In this document: positions 51,827-59,410 of the stretch, piece after piece
How positions within the stretch are numbered: position 1 is the stretch's first letter
How the letters are laid out: the number at the start of each line of letters is the position of its first letter
Source of the DNA: Aestuariimicrobium soli
Lineage (GTDB): Bacteria; Actinomycetota; Actinomycetes; Propionibacteriales; Propionibacteriaceae
Direction of reading: 5' to 3'
DNA length: 64,000 nucleotides
Assembly (NCBI RefSeq): GCF_051192575.1
Contig: NZ_JBPJSQ010000006.1
Coordinates: 62,001-126,000 of the forward strand
The notes under the pieces: model-generated
The model's database searches: none
What the model was told of the DNA's origin: nothing
Seen by the model: the letters and a program-made list of their open reading frames with translations, nothing else
Program-made: the position numbers and the translations under genes

Positions 51827-53065
51827 ATGACCGATCTGCTCGCCCACGCCCACACCCTGCAGGACGACCTCGTGCGCCTGCGCCGCGATCTGCACCAGAT
51901 TCCCGAGATCGGGCTCGACCTTCCCCAGACCCAGCAACTCCTGCTGTCGGAACTGGAGGGGCTGCCGCTGGAGATCACCACGGGTGAGAGCCTCAGCTCG
52001 ATCACGGCGGTGCTGCGAGGCGGCCGGGCGCCGGAACGGGTGGAGGATCGTCCGGTCGTGCTGCTGCGCGGCGACATGGACGCCCTGCCGGTCACCGAGC
52101 AGACCGGGCTCGACTTCGCCAGCACCAACGGCGCCATGCACGCGTGCGGGCACGACCTGCACATGAGTCTGCTGATGGGGGCGGTGCGCACGCTCTGCCA
52201 CGTGAGGGACGACCTCGCGGGCGACGTGGTGTTCATGTTCCAGCCGGGCGAGGAGGGGCTGGACGGCGCCCGGTTCATGATCGAGGAGGGCATTCTCGAC
52301 GCGGCCGGCACCCGCGCCGACGCCGCCTTCGCCATCCACGTGTTCTCGGCGCTCGAGCCGAACGGCACCTTCGCGACGCGTCCGGGGCCGATCATGGCGG
52401 CCACCAACAAGTTCAAGGCCACCATTCGGGGCAAGGGCGGTCACGGGTCGACGCCGTGGTTGGCGACCGATCCGGTTCCCGCCCTGGCCGAACTGGTGAC
52501 CGCCACCCACACGATGGTCACCCGCGAGTACAGCCCCTTCGACCCGGTCGTGGTCACGGTGGGCAAGCTGAACGCGGGCACGGCCGAGAACGTCATCCCG
52601 GCCGAGGGCACGCTCGAGGCGACCGTGCGCTGCTACTCCGAGACGAACACCACCCGCTTGGGCGAGACCCTCACCCGACTGGCCCAGGGCATCGCCTCGG
52701 CCCACGGCTGCGAGGCCGAGGCCAGCTACCGCACGTCCTACCCGGTGACCGTCAACGACGCCGACTACGCGGCCTTCACGGCGGCGACGGTGCGCGAGGT
52801 CTTCGGCGACGACCGCTATTCCGAGTGGGCCTCGCCGCTGGCGGGTTCGGAGGACTTCAGTCGGGTGCTGCAGGAGGTGCCCGGGTGCTACATCGCCCTC
52901 TCTGCGGTGCCGCGTGAGGCCGACCACCTGACCTCGGCCTTCAACCACTCCCCCCTGGCCACCTACGACGACGGCGTGCTGGCCGACGGTGCGGCCCTGA
53001 TGGCGGAGTTGGCCGTGCGGACGATCGGTCGCCTCGCCGGCAAGGGCGGCGCCACCCACCCCTGA
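51827..53065 (+). CDS. M20-family amidohydrolase/peptidase
   Basis: 412 aa M20D-type metallohydrolase (hippurate/N-acyl amino acid amidohydrolase group). The metal-binding residues are visible in LRRDLHQIPEIGLDLPQT, LLRGDMDALPVTEQTGL, HACGHDLHMSLLMG, VFMFQPGEEGLDGARFMIEEG (split) and AGSEDFSRVL. The dimerisation domain follows GKGGHGSTPWLATDPVPA. It would remove acyl groups from amino acids or related amides; substrate unknown. Start ATG 51827 is supported by the leaderless -10. It ends before a strong bidirectional hairpin. Confidence 0.9.
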   Translation: MTDLLAHAHTLQDDLVRLRRDLHQIPEIGLDLPQTQQLLLSELEGLPLEITTGESLSSITAVLRGGRAPERVEDRPVVLLRGDMDALPVTEQTGLDFASTNGAMHACGHDLHMSLLMGAVRTLCHVRDDLAGDVVFMFQPGEEGLDGARFMIEEGILDAAGTRADAAFAIHVFSALEPNGTFATRPGPIMAATNKFKATIRGKGGHGSTPWLATDPVPALAELVTATHTMVTREYSPFDPVVVTVGKLNAGTAENVIPAEGTLEATVRCYSETNTTRLGETLTRLAQGIASAHGCEAEASYRTSYPVTVNDADYAAFTAATVREVFGDDRYSEWASPLAGSEDFSRVLQEVPGCYIALSAVPREADHLTSAFNHSPLATYDDGVLADGAALMAELAVRTIGRLAGKGGATHP

Positions 53066-53148
53066 GCCCGGGACCGAGCGACCTGTCGAGATCGCCGTGT
53101 CTCGACCTGGCGCCCTCGTCCGCCACCCCCACCCGACAAACCGGCAAG

Positions 53149-53192
53149 AAAACGTGCGGCTCCCAGGAAAGTTCCTGGGGGCCGGACGTTTT
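53149..53192. terminator. Strong bidirectional terminator hairpin
   Basis: 21-bp arms (53149-53169 and 53172-53192) with two mismatches and a 2-nt loop, flanked by AAAA/TTTT. It lies between the convergent amidohydrolase and ABC exporter genes. The A/T run at the stem base makes it a good intrinsic terminator in both directions. Confidence 0.88.
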
Positions 53193-53248
53193 GGTGAGAG
53201 TCTGCGTCTTGTGGGACGAGGTCCGCGGCTGGTCGGACGAGGCCGCGG

Positions 53249-55123
53249 CTAGTCGACGGACGAGGCGGCCGCACTCTCGCGCACCTGCTCGCGAATCTGG
53301 GCCTCCTCCTCCTCGCGATCCAACTGCGCGTCGCCCTCGAACTGGCTGCGGTGCAGGCGCGCGTAGAAGCCATCCGCCGCCAGCAGTTCGTCATGGGTGC
53401 CGTGCTCGACCACCCGCCCGTGGTTGATCACCAGAATCTGGTCGGCCTGCCTGATCGTCGACAGCCGGTGCGCGATCACGAAGCTGGTGCGCCCCCGCAT
53501 CAACGCCGTCATGCCCGTCTGGATCAGCTGCTCGGTGCGGGTGTCGACGTTCGAGGTGGCCTCGTCGAGAATCAGGATCGCCGGGTCGGCCAACAGGGCA
53601 CGGGCGATCGCGATCAGCTGTCGCTGCCCCTGACTGACATTGGCGCCCCGCTCGGTCAGCACCGTGTCGTACCCCTGCGGCAGGTGGTGGATGAAGTCGT
53701 GTGCCTGGGCCAGCCGGGCGGCGCGCTCGATCTCGTCGTCGGTGGCCTCGGGACGGCCGTAGCGCAGGTTGTCCTTCACGGTGCCCACGAACAGGAAGCT
53801 GTCCTGCAGCACCACCCCCAGCTGGCGCCGCAGGTCGGCCTTGGCGAGCTCGGCCAGCGGTCGTCCGTCGATCAGCACCCGACCCGAATCGATCTCGTAG
53901 AACCGGGTGAGCAGGTTGATCACGGTGGTCTTGCCGGCGCCGGTGGGGCCGACGAGGGCGATCACCTCACCAGGCCGGGCGTGCAACGACACGTCCGACA
54001 GCACCGGGGTGGTGCCGTCGTAGCTGAACCCGACCCGGTCGAAGACCACCTCGCCCCGCTCGATGGCCGCCCGCTCGCTCAGCTCGGCGTCGACCTCGTC
54101 GGGCTCGTCCAGGATCTCGAAGATGCGTTCGGCTCCGGCCAGGGCGCTCTGCAGCTGGTTGTAGAGGTTCGCCAGCTGGTTGATGGGCTGGCTGAGTTGG
54201 CGCAGATAGGTGATGAAGGCGGCCAGGGTGCCGACTGTGGCCGCCGAGGCGAGCACCAGCACCGCTCCGGTGGCGACCGTGAGGCCCATCGCGAGGTTGT
54301 TCGAGAAGTTCATCAGCGGCCCGACGATGCCGGCGAAGGTCTGCGCCCTGGTCGATGAGGTGCGCAGGTCGAGGTTGGCCGCGCGGAAGGCCTCGGTGCG
54401 CGCGTGTTCCTCGTGGTGCGCCTTCACCACCCGCTGCCCGGTGATGGTCTCCTCGATCAGCCCGTTGAGCAGGCCGAGGTGGCGCTGCTGGGCGCGGAAG
54501 CCGGCCTTCGTCCGCCGCCCGATCCAGGTGTTGACCACCAGCGAGGTGACCAACAGCGAGGCCACGCTGACCACCGCAAGGGTGGGTTGCATCCACACCA
54601 TCAGCACGATCACGCCGACGCCGGTGAGCACGCTCGAGATGATCTGCGTGGTCGACTCGGTGAGGATCTGGCTGATCGCCTCGACATCGTTGGTGACCCG
54701 GCTCATGGTGTCGCCGTGGGGTCGGGTGTCGAAGAACTTCACGGGCAGGCGCTGCAGCTTGTCGAAGGTGTCGGTGCGCAGGGCGTGCACGGTGCGCTGG
54801 GCCACCGCGGCCATCACCCTCGACTGCAGCCAGGTGAAGCCGGCGGCCAGCGTGTAGACCGCGACCATCAGCATCAGGATGCTCGCCAGCCCGGGGCGGT
54901 CACCCGGGACGATGAACGCGTCGATGGCGCGACCCATCAGATAGGGACCCGCCAACTGGCTGAGCGTGGCGAGCACCACCAGCGCCAGGGCGGTGACCAA
55001 GCCGGCGCGCTGGTGGCGAAGGTAGCCCCACAGCCGCGCGAGGGTACGTCGGGTGTCCTTGGCCTGCGACTTCTCGGTGAGAAAGCGGGCGCCGCCGCCA
55101 CCGGGCCTAGGAGGTTGCGACAC
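53249..55123 (-). CDS. ABC exporter subunit B (membrane plus ATPase)
   Basis: 624 aa half-exporter. Six-helix membrane domain (about 40-330), then ATPase with Walker A ALVGPTGAGKTTVINLL, signature NVSQGQRQLIAIARALL and Walker B AILILDEATSNVD, followed by the His switch (FVIAHRLSTI). The GTG start at 55123 overlaps the end of the partner gene by 17 bp, so the two form a heterodimer. Its signature NVSQGQ departs from LSGGQ while the partner has canonical LSGGQ, which fits the asymmetric multidrug/lipid exporters of actinobacteria. Cargo unknown. Confidence 0.93.
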   Translation of the reverse strand: MSQPPRPGGGGARFLTEKSQAKDTRRTLARLWGYLRHQRAGLVTALALVVLATLSQLAGPYLMGRAIDAFIVPGDRPGLASILMLMVAVYTLAAGFTWLQSRVMAAVAQRTVHALRTDTFDKLQRLPVKFFDTRPHGDTMSRVTNDVEAISQILTESTTQIISSVLTGVGVIVLMVWMQPTLAVVSVASLLVTSLVVNTWIGRRTKAGFRAQQRHLGLLNGLIEETITGQRVVKAHHEEHARTEAFRAANLDLRTSSTRAQTFAGIVGPLMNFSNNLAMGLTVATGAVLVLASAATVGTLAAFITYLRQLSQPINQLANLYNQLQSALAGAERIFEILDEPDEVDAELSERAAIERGEVVFDRVGFSYDGTTPVLSDVSLHARPGEVIALVGPTGAGKTTVINLLTRFYEIDSGRVLIDGRPLAELAKADLRRQLGVVLQDSFLFVGTVKDNLRYGRPEATDDEIERAARLAQAHDFIHHLPQGYDTVLTERGANVSQGQRQLIAIARALLADPAILILDEATSNVDTRTEQLIQTGMTALMRGRTSFVIAHRLSTIRQADQILVINHGRVVEHGTHDELLAADGFYARLHRSQFEGDAQLDREEEEAQIREQVRESAAASSVD

Positions 55124-56927
55124 GATCGTCCTCCTCGTCGGTGGTGGCCTCGTCGACGTCCGACAGCCCCGCCACCAGGGACGAGGGCCCCGCCGGCAGT
55201 TGCCCCTCCGGGAACTGGCTCAGGCAGATCTCGCGGTAGGTGGCATTGCCGCGCAGCAGCTCGTCGTGGGTGCCGTCGGCCACGATCCGGCCGTCGTCGA
55301 GCACCAGAATGCGGTCGGCCCCGATCACGGCGCTGATGCGCTGGGCGACGATGATGCAGGTCTGGTCGATGGTGGCCAGGGCCGCCTGGATGCGCGCCTC
55401 GGTGGCCACGTCGACGGCGCTGGTGGAATCGTCCAGCACCAACACCTGTGCCCGCTGCACCAGGGCCCGGGCGATCGCGAGTCGCTGCCGCTGGCCACCG
55501 GAGAGGTTGACCCCGCGCTGCCCGACCACCGAGTCGAACCCCTCGGGCAGCGCGCGGACGAACTCCGCCGCCTGTGCCATCTCGGCGGCGCGCTCGACCT
55601 CCTGACGGGTGGCGTACTCGTTGCCGAAGCGGATGTTGTCGGCGATGGTGCCCGAGAACAGCACGGCCTCCTGCAGGGCGATGGCGACGGTGTGGCGCAG
55701 AGTCGGCTCGGGAATCTCCCGCACGTCGTGGCCGTCGATGCGCACCACGCCCGAGGTGGCGTCGTAGAAGCGTGGGATCAACCCCACCAGGGCCGACTTG
55801 CCCGACCCGGTCGCGCCCAGAATGGCCAGCACCTGCCCCGGCCGCACCGTGAAGCTGAGATCACGGAGCACGTCGTCGGAATCCTCCGAGAAGCGGAACC
55901 CGACGTGCTCGAAGCTGACCTCGCCACGCAGGGCCGGGCCGTCCTGCGACGAGGTGACAGTCGGTTGCGCGAGGTCGGGCACCGAGTCGAGCACCTCGTT
56001 GACCCGCTCGGCCGAGACCTCGGCGCGGGTGAACCGCACGATGATCATCGACAGCATCATCAGCCCCGACAGCGACTGCACGAGGTAGTTGGTGAAGGCG
56101 ACCAGGGCGCCGAGGTCGAGGTCGCCGTCAATCACCCGCACGCCCCCGAACCAGAGCGCGGCGACCAACCCGACGTTGACGACGAACATGATCAGGGGCA
56201 TCACCGCGACCATGATGTAGGTGGCCCCGAGCGTCGTGTCGCGCAGGTCGTCGTTGCCGACCCCGAAGCGCCGCCGCTCGTGGTCGTGCCGGGCGAAGGC
56301 CTTCACGACCCGCACCCCGGCGAGGTTCTCCTGGATGATCGCATTGATGCGGTCGAGCTTGCTCTGCACGACGCGGAAGCGCGGGAAGGCCTTCTTCATG
56401 ACCACCGCGATCAACACCGCGATCACCGGGAACAGCACCACGAACAGCGGCGCAAGCCGGGGGGCGGTGAGAATGCCCAGCACCAGACTGCCCAACAGCG
56501 TCAGGGGCGAGCGGATCATGATGCGGATCGCCATCTGGACGGCATCGCTGAGCTGGGTGACGTCGGTTGTCAGTCGGGTGATCAGGCTGCCGGTCTCGAG
56601 TCGATCGAGGTTGCCGAAACTCAGCTGCTGAACCGTGCGGAACTGGGCCTCGCGCAGATCGGCGGCGAAGCCGAGCGAGGCGCGGATGGCGAACACCCCG
56701 CAGAGCACGCCGGCGACCATGCCCACCAGGGCAATCACCACCATCAGCACCCCGGATCGCAGCACCTCACCGCGGTCGTCGACCAGAATGCCCTCGTCGA
56801 TGATGTGCTGCACCAGCCGGGGCATCATCAGGTCCCCGGTGACCTCGAGGGCCATCATCAGCGGCGCCAGGATCACCAGCACCTTGTAGGGGGCCAGGAA
56901 GCGCACCAACCGCCGCATGTTCCGCAC
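55107..56927 (-). CDS. ABC exporter subunit A (membrane plus ATPase)
   Basis: 606 aa from GTG 56927 (MRNMRRLVRFLAPYK). Six-helix membrane domain, then ATPase with Walker A AILGATGSGKSALVGLI, signature NLSGGQRQRLAIARALV, Walker B VLVLDDSTSAVD and switch region CIIVAQRISAVIGADR. In Walker B the residue after the second Asp is Ser rather than Glu, a degenerate site typical of one half of heterodimeric exporters; H-loop His is Gln (AQRIS). An upstream GTG at 56960 overlaps a TAGAGT -10 (56959-56964), so the shorter start, behind GAGAGGGG, is preferred. Pairs with the next gene. Confidence 0.9.
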   Translation of the reverse strand: MRNMRRLVRFLAPYKVLVILAPLMMALEVTGDLMMPRLVQHIIDEGILVDDRGEVLRSGVLMVVIALVGMVAGVLCGVFAIRASLGFAADLREAQFRTVQQLSFGNLDRLETGSLITRLTTDVTQLSDAVQMAIRIMIRSPLTLLGSLVLGILTAPRLAPLFVVLFPVIAVLIAVVMKKAFPRFRVVQSKLDRINAIIQENLAGVRVVKAFARHDHERRRFGVGNDDLRDTTLGATYIMVAVMPLIMFVVNVGLVAALWFGGVRVIDGDLDLGALVAFTNYLVQSLSGLMMLSMIIVRFTRAEVSAERVNEVLDSVPDLAQPTVTSSQDGPALRGEVSFEHVGFRFSEDSDDVLRDLSFTVRPGQVLAILGATGSGKSALVGLIPRFYDATSGVVRIDGHDVREIPEPTLRHTVAIALQEAVLFSGTIADNIRFGNEYATRQEVERAAEMAQAAEFVRALPEGFDSVVGQRGVNLSGGQRQRLAIARALVQRAQVLVLDDSTSAVDVATEARIQAALATIDQTCIIVAQRISAVIGADRILVLDDGRIVADGTHDELLRGNATYREICLSQFPEGQLPAGPSSLVAGLSDVDEATTDEEDDRVATS

Positions 56928-56958
56928 CTGGTCGCCACCCCTCTCTGGATCGCCCGTC

Positions 56959-56964
56959 ACTCTA
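56959..56964 (-). promoter_or_regulatory. -10 candidate of the ABC exporter operon
   Basis: TAGAGT on the minus strand; a transcript from it would begin near 56952, excluding GTG 56960 and pointing to GTG 56927. Confidence 0.4.
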
Positions 56965-57057
56965 ACGACGTCGCGCGACCATCCGGGGGCGGTGTCCAGA
57001 TCGCCCCTCCGGAAAGCGCGGGGCCTCCGGGCCGACGACCGTGGACGCGCCGGCCGC

Positions 57058-57063
57058 TAGGCT
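57058..57063 (+). promoter_or_regulatory. -10 candidate for the gene at 57091
   Basis: TAGGCT 27 nt upstream of GTG 57091, leaving a short leader with GAGGAGG. Confidence 0.4.
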
Positions 57064-57090
57064 GGCCGGGAGCGCAACCGAGGAGGACGA

Positions 57091-57945
57091 GTGAGCGAGC
57101 AGGCTGGTGGCCCGCCCGGCGGACGCGGCATGCCCGCGCCGGACGAGGCACCCGACGCCGACTCCACGCGAGTAAGGGCGCGCAGGTCCATGGATGAGCA
57201 GTACGCCCGTCCTGAGCCGCCCCCTCAGCAGTCCGAGCACGCCCCTCACCATTCCGAGCAGGCCCCTCACCATCCCGAACAGGCACCCGTGCAGGCACAG
57301 GTTCAGGCCGCGCCGGTCGCCCACGCATCGATCCGGCAGGTCGACCAGACTCTGCCTTCCACGCCCCACCAGCCTGCCGGGCCCAAACAGATCGAGACCC
57401 TCCCCCCGCTGGACGAACTGCAGCCCGCGATCCCCGTCTCCGAGGCCACGGGACAGCCGCGCCGGGCGCCGATGATGCTGGTGGCCATCGGGTTCCTGTA
57501 CGCCTCGTCGGTGGCCTCCGCCGCCGCCCTGGTCAAGGTCTGGTGGGACATGATCCACCTGCACTCGTTCCCCACCTCGATCCGCATGGTCGAGTGGGCC
57601 AAGCCCGACTCGTGGTCGCTGACCGCCGTGCTGCTCGCCGTCGCCGCGGCCGGCGCCGGTGCTGTCATGGTTGCGGCCCCGGCAATCGCCGCGTTCAACG
57701 CCTGGAACGGCCACAAGTGGAGCCGGATCGCCGCACTCGTGGCCGTGGCGCTCTCCTGCCTGGCCATCCTGCTGAACGACTGGGCCTACGTCGCCATCCC
57801 GCTGGCCGCTGTGGGCGCGGGCTGGTTGTGGTTGCCCGCGGTCACTCGCTACTTCGCCCTGTGGCAGGCCTTCCGGGCCACCCCCGACGTCTACCCCCGC
57901 GACCTGCGCAACGTGCATTACGGCCCCGAGCCCCGCTACCTCTGA
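57091..57945 (+). CDS. Hypothetical membrane protein with Pro/Gln/His-rich N-terminus
   Basis: 284 aa from GTG 57091 with GAGGAGG upstream. Residues 1-125 are disordered and rich in Pro, Gln, His and Glu, with a small repeat (SEHAPHHSEQAPHHPEQAP). Four membrane helices follow (MMLVAIGFLYASSVASAAALV split; LTAVLLAVAAAGAGAVMVAA; IAALVAVALSCLAILL; VAIPLAAVGAGWLWLP). The C-terminus YPRDLRNVHYGPEPRYL is cytoplasmic. Common actinobacterial architecture with no known function. It is followed by the PemK-like gene on the same strand. Confidence 0.75.
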   Translation: MSEQAGGPPGGRGMPAPDEAPDADSTRVRARRSMDEQYARPEPPPQQSEHAPHHSEQAPHHPEQAPVQAQVQAAPVAHASIRQVDQTLPSTPHQPAGPKQIETLPPLDELQPAIPVSEATGQPRRAPMMLVAIGFLYASSVASAAALVKVWWDMIHLHSFPTSIRMVEWAKPDSWSLTAVLLAVAAAGAGAVMVAAPAIAAFNAWNGHKWSRIAALVAVALSCLAILLNDWAYVAIPLAAVGAGWLWLPAVTRYFALWQAFRATPDVYPRDLRNVHYGPEPRYL

Positions 57946-57981
57946 GCGCCCGCACCCCCTCAGCCTCGACACCCCGCCCGC

Positions 57982-57987
57982 TAGGGT
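57982..57987 (+). promoter_or_regulatory. Leaderless -10 of the PemK-like gene
   Basis: TAGGGT with a 6-nt gap to ATG 57994. Confidence 0.5.
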
Positions 57988-57993
57988 CGTCCC

Positions 57994-58566
57994 ATGGCGA
58001 ACTCCTGGGGACGCACCCTGATCGAGGCACTGGCTCGCGCGGCCGAGAAGACCCTGCGCAGCGAGGTGCGCAAGCGCACCACCGGCACGCGAACCACCGC
58101 CAAGCGGAGCTCGACCAACCGCACGTCGACCACTCGGCAGTCCCCCTCCCCGCACGCAGGCAGCGACTACCCCGGGGACTACACGGGCGACCTCTCCATC
58201 ACCTATGCGCCGCACCCCGGCGACCTGCCCGACCCCGGCGAGGTGGTCTGGACGTGGGTGCCCTACGAGGAGGACCACAGCCAGGGCAAGGATCGTCCGG
58301 TGCTGCTGATCGGGCGCGACGGCGACTGGCTGCTCGCCCTGCCGCTGACCAGCAAGGACCACGATCGCGACCAGGAGCAGGAGGCCCGCGCGGGCCGGCA
58401 CTGGATCGACGTCGGCACCGGCGCGTGGGACAAGCAGCGACGCGCCAGCGAGGCTCGCGTGGACCGGATCATCCGGGTCGACCCCGCCGCGGTGCGGACG
58501 GCCGGCGAACGCCTCGATGAGGGACGATTCCGCAAGGTCGCGGAGGCGGTTCGCCGATACCGGTGA
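57994..58566 (+). CDS. PemK/MazF-fold-like protein with basic N-terminal extension
   Basis: 190 aa. A strongly basic, Thr/Arg-rich tail (about 1-55: RSEVRKRTTGTRTTAKRSS) precedes a PemK-like beta-barrel: GEVVWTWVPYEEDHSQGKDRPVLLIGRDGDWLLALPLTSKDHD (split in blocks), then WIDVGTGAWD and VDRIIRVDP. The GKDRPVLLIGR block matches the PemK/MazF family, but no antitoxin gene is next to it, so an active toxin is unlikely or unproven. The basic tail suggests nucleic-acid contact. The leaderless start is supported by TAGGGT. The tRNA-Gly gene follows 45 bp later. Confidence 0.75.
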   Translation: MANSWGRTLIEALARAAEKTLRSEVRKRTTGTRTTAKRSSTNRTSTTRQSPSPHAGSDYPGDYTGDLSITYAPHPGDLPDPGEVVWTWVPYEEDHSQGKDRPVLLIGRDGDWLLALPLTSKDHDRDQEQEARAGRHWIDVGTGAWDKQRRASEARVDRIIRVDPAAVRTAGERLDEGRFRKVAEAVRRYR

Positions 58567-58611
58567 AGGCCCGCTAGACTCGGGCGTCGTCCGGTCGATG
58601 CAGCCGGGCAC

Positions 58612-58682
58612 GCGGGCGTAGCTCAATGGTAGAGCGCCAGCTTCCCAAGCTGGACACGCGGGTTCGATTCCCGTCGCCCGCT
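58612..58682 (+). tRNA. tRNA-Gly (anticodon CCC)
   Basis: 71-nt cloverleaf. The acceptor stem GCGGGCG pairs with CGCCCGC (58675-58681), discriminator U. The anticodon stem CCAGC/GCTGG carries loop TTCCCAA, i.e. anticodon CCC reading GGG. The T-arm is GCGGG-TTCGATT-CCCGT. CCA is not encoded. A TAGACT -10 candidate is at 58575-58580, and CTTTT directly after the gene may end transcription. Confidence 0.96.
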
Positions 58683-58786
58683 CTTTTCATGCCCACCCCA
58701 CCCCCTCTTCGGCGCCACCGGTGTCGTGTCAACCATGCCGCCCTCATCTCGCGTTGATCACGGTGAGAGCGAGTCGGGGAGGGACG

Positions 58787-59410
58787 ATGACCAGCGCGCC
58801 TATCCTCACCAGCATGGTGGGCAGGGAGGCCGACGACACGGCCACGGCGGCCGCTTCCGGCGCGTCCGCACCCCGCTGGGCCAGCTTCGAGGAGTTCGTG
58901 CAGACCCGCGGACGAGCCCTGTGGCGCACGGCCTGGCTGCTGACCGGCGACCACCAACGGGCCGAGGACCTCGTGCAGGACGCCCTGGCGCGTTGCTGGT
59001 CGCGCTTCGACCGCCTCAACACCGCCGAGCAGTCCCCCGAGGCCTACGTGCGCCGCGCCATCGTCAACGCCCACGCCAGCTGGTGGCGCCGTGGTGTGTG
59101 GCGCGAGAGCGCCAGCGACGTCGACCACGACCGAGGCGGCACCGCGCCGTCGTCCGAGGTGAACGCGGACGAGCCCGACCTCGCCCGCGCGCTGTTCGCC
59201 CTGCCCCGCCAGCAGCGGGCCGTACTGGTGCTGCGTTACTACGACGACCTCACCGAGGCCCAGGCCGCCGACCTGCTCGGCATCTCGCGCGGCGCCGTGA
59301 AACAGCACGCCCACCGCGCCCTGGCGGCCCTGCGCCGCTCGCCCCACTTGGCCGACGCCGACCGCGCGGCCCTGCCAACCCTCGATGAGAGCCCAGAGGG
59401 CACGCCATGA
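58787..59410 (+). CDS. ECF-type RNA polymerase sigma factor (SigE-like family)
   Basis: 207 aa from ATG 58787, with GGGGAGGGA upstream. Sigma region 2 (about 30-100) has RTAWLLTGDHQRAEDLVQDALARCWSRFDRL (split), and region 4 (about 130-190) has LPRQQRAVLVLRYYDDLTEAQAADLLGISRGAVKQHAHRALAAL (split). It lacks regions 1 and 3, as in ECF/SigE-type factors. It should redirect RNA polymerase to an extracytoplasmic-stress or development regulon. Its stop overlaps the next gene as ATGA, so the membrane protein encoded there is the likely anti-sigma partner. Confidence 0.92.
   Translation: MTSAPILTSMVGREADDTATAAASGASAPRWASFEEFVQTRGRALWRTAWLLTGDHQRAEDLVQDALARCWSRFDRLNTAEQSPEAYVRRAIVNAHASWWRRGVWRESASDVDHDRGGTAPSSEVNADEPDLARALFALPRQQRAVLVLRYYDDLTEAQAADLLGISRGAVKQHAHRALAALRRSPHLADADRAALPTLDESPEGTP

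Noticed and set aside
57994..58566. Complete toxin-antitoxin module
   Set aside because: Only the PemK-like part is seen; the neighbours are a membrane protein gene and a tRNA.
58612..58682. tRNA gene as an integration (attachment) site
   Set aside because: No integrase gene and no repeated 3' tRNA fragment were seen nearby.
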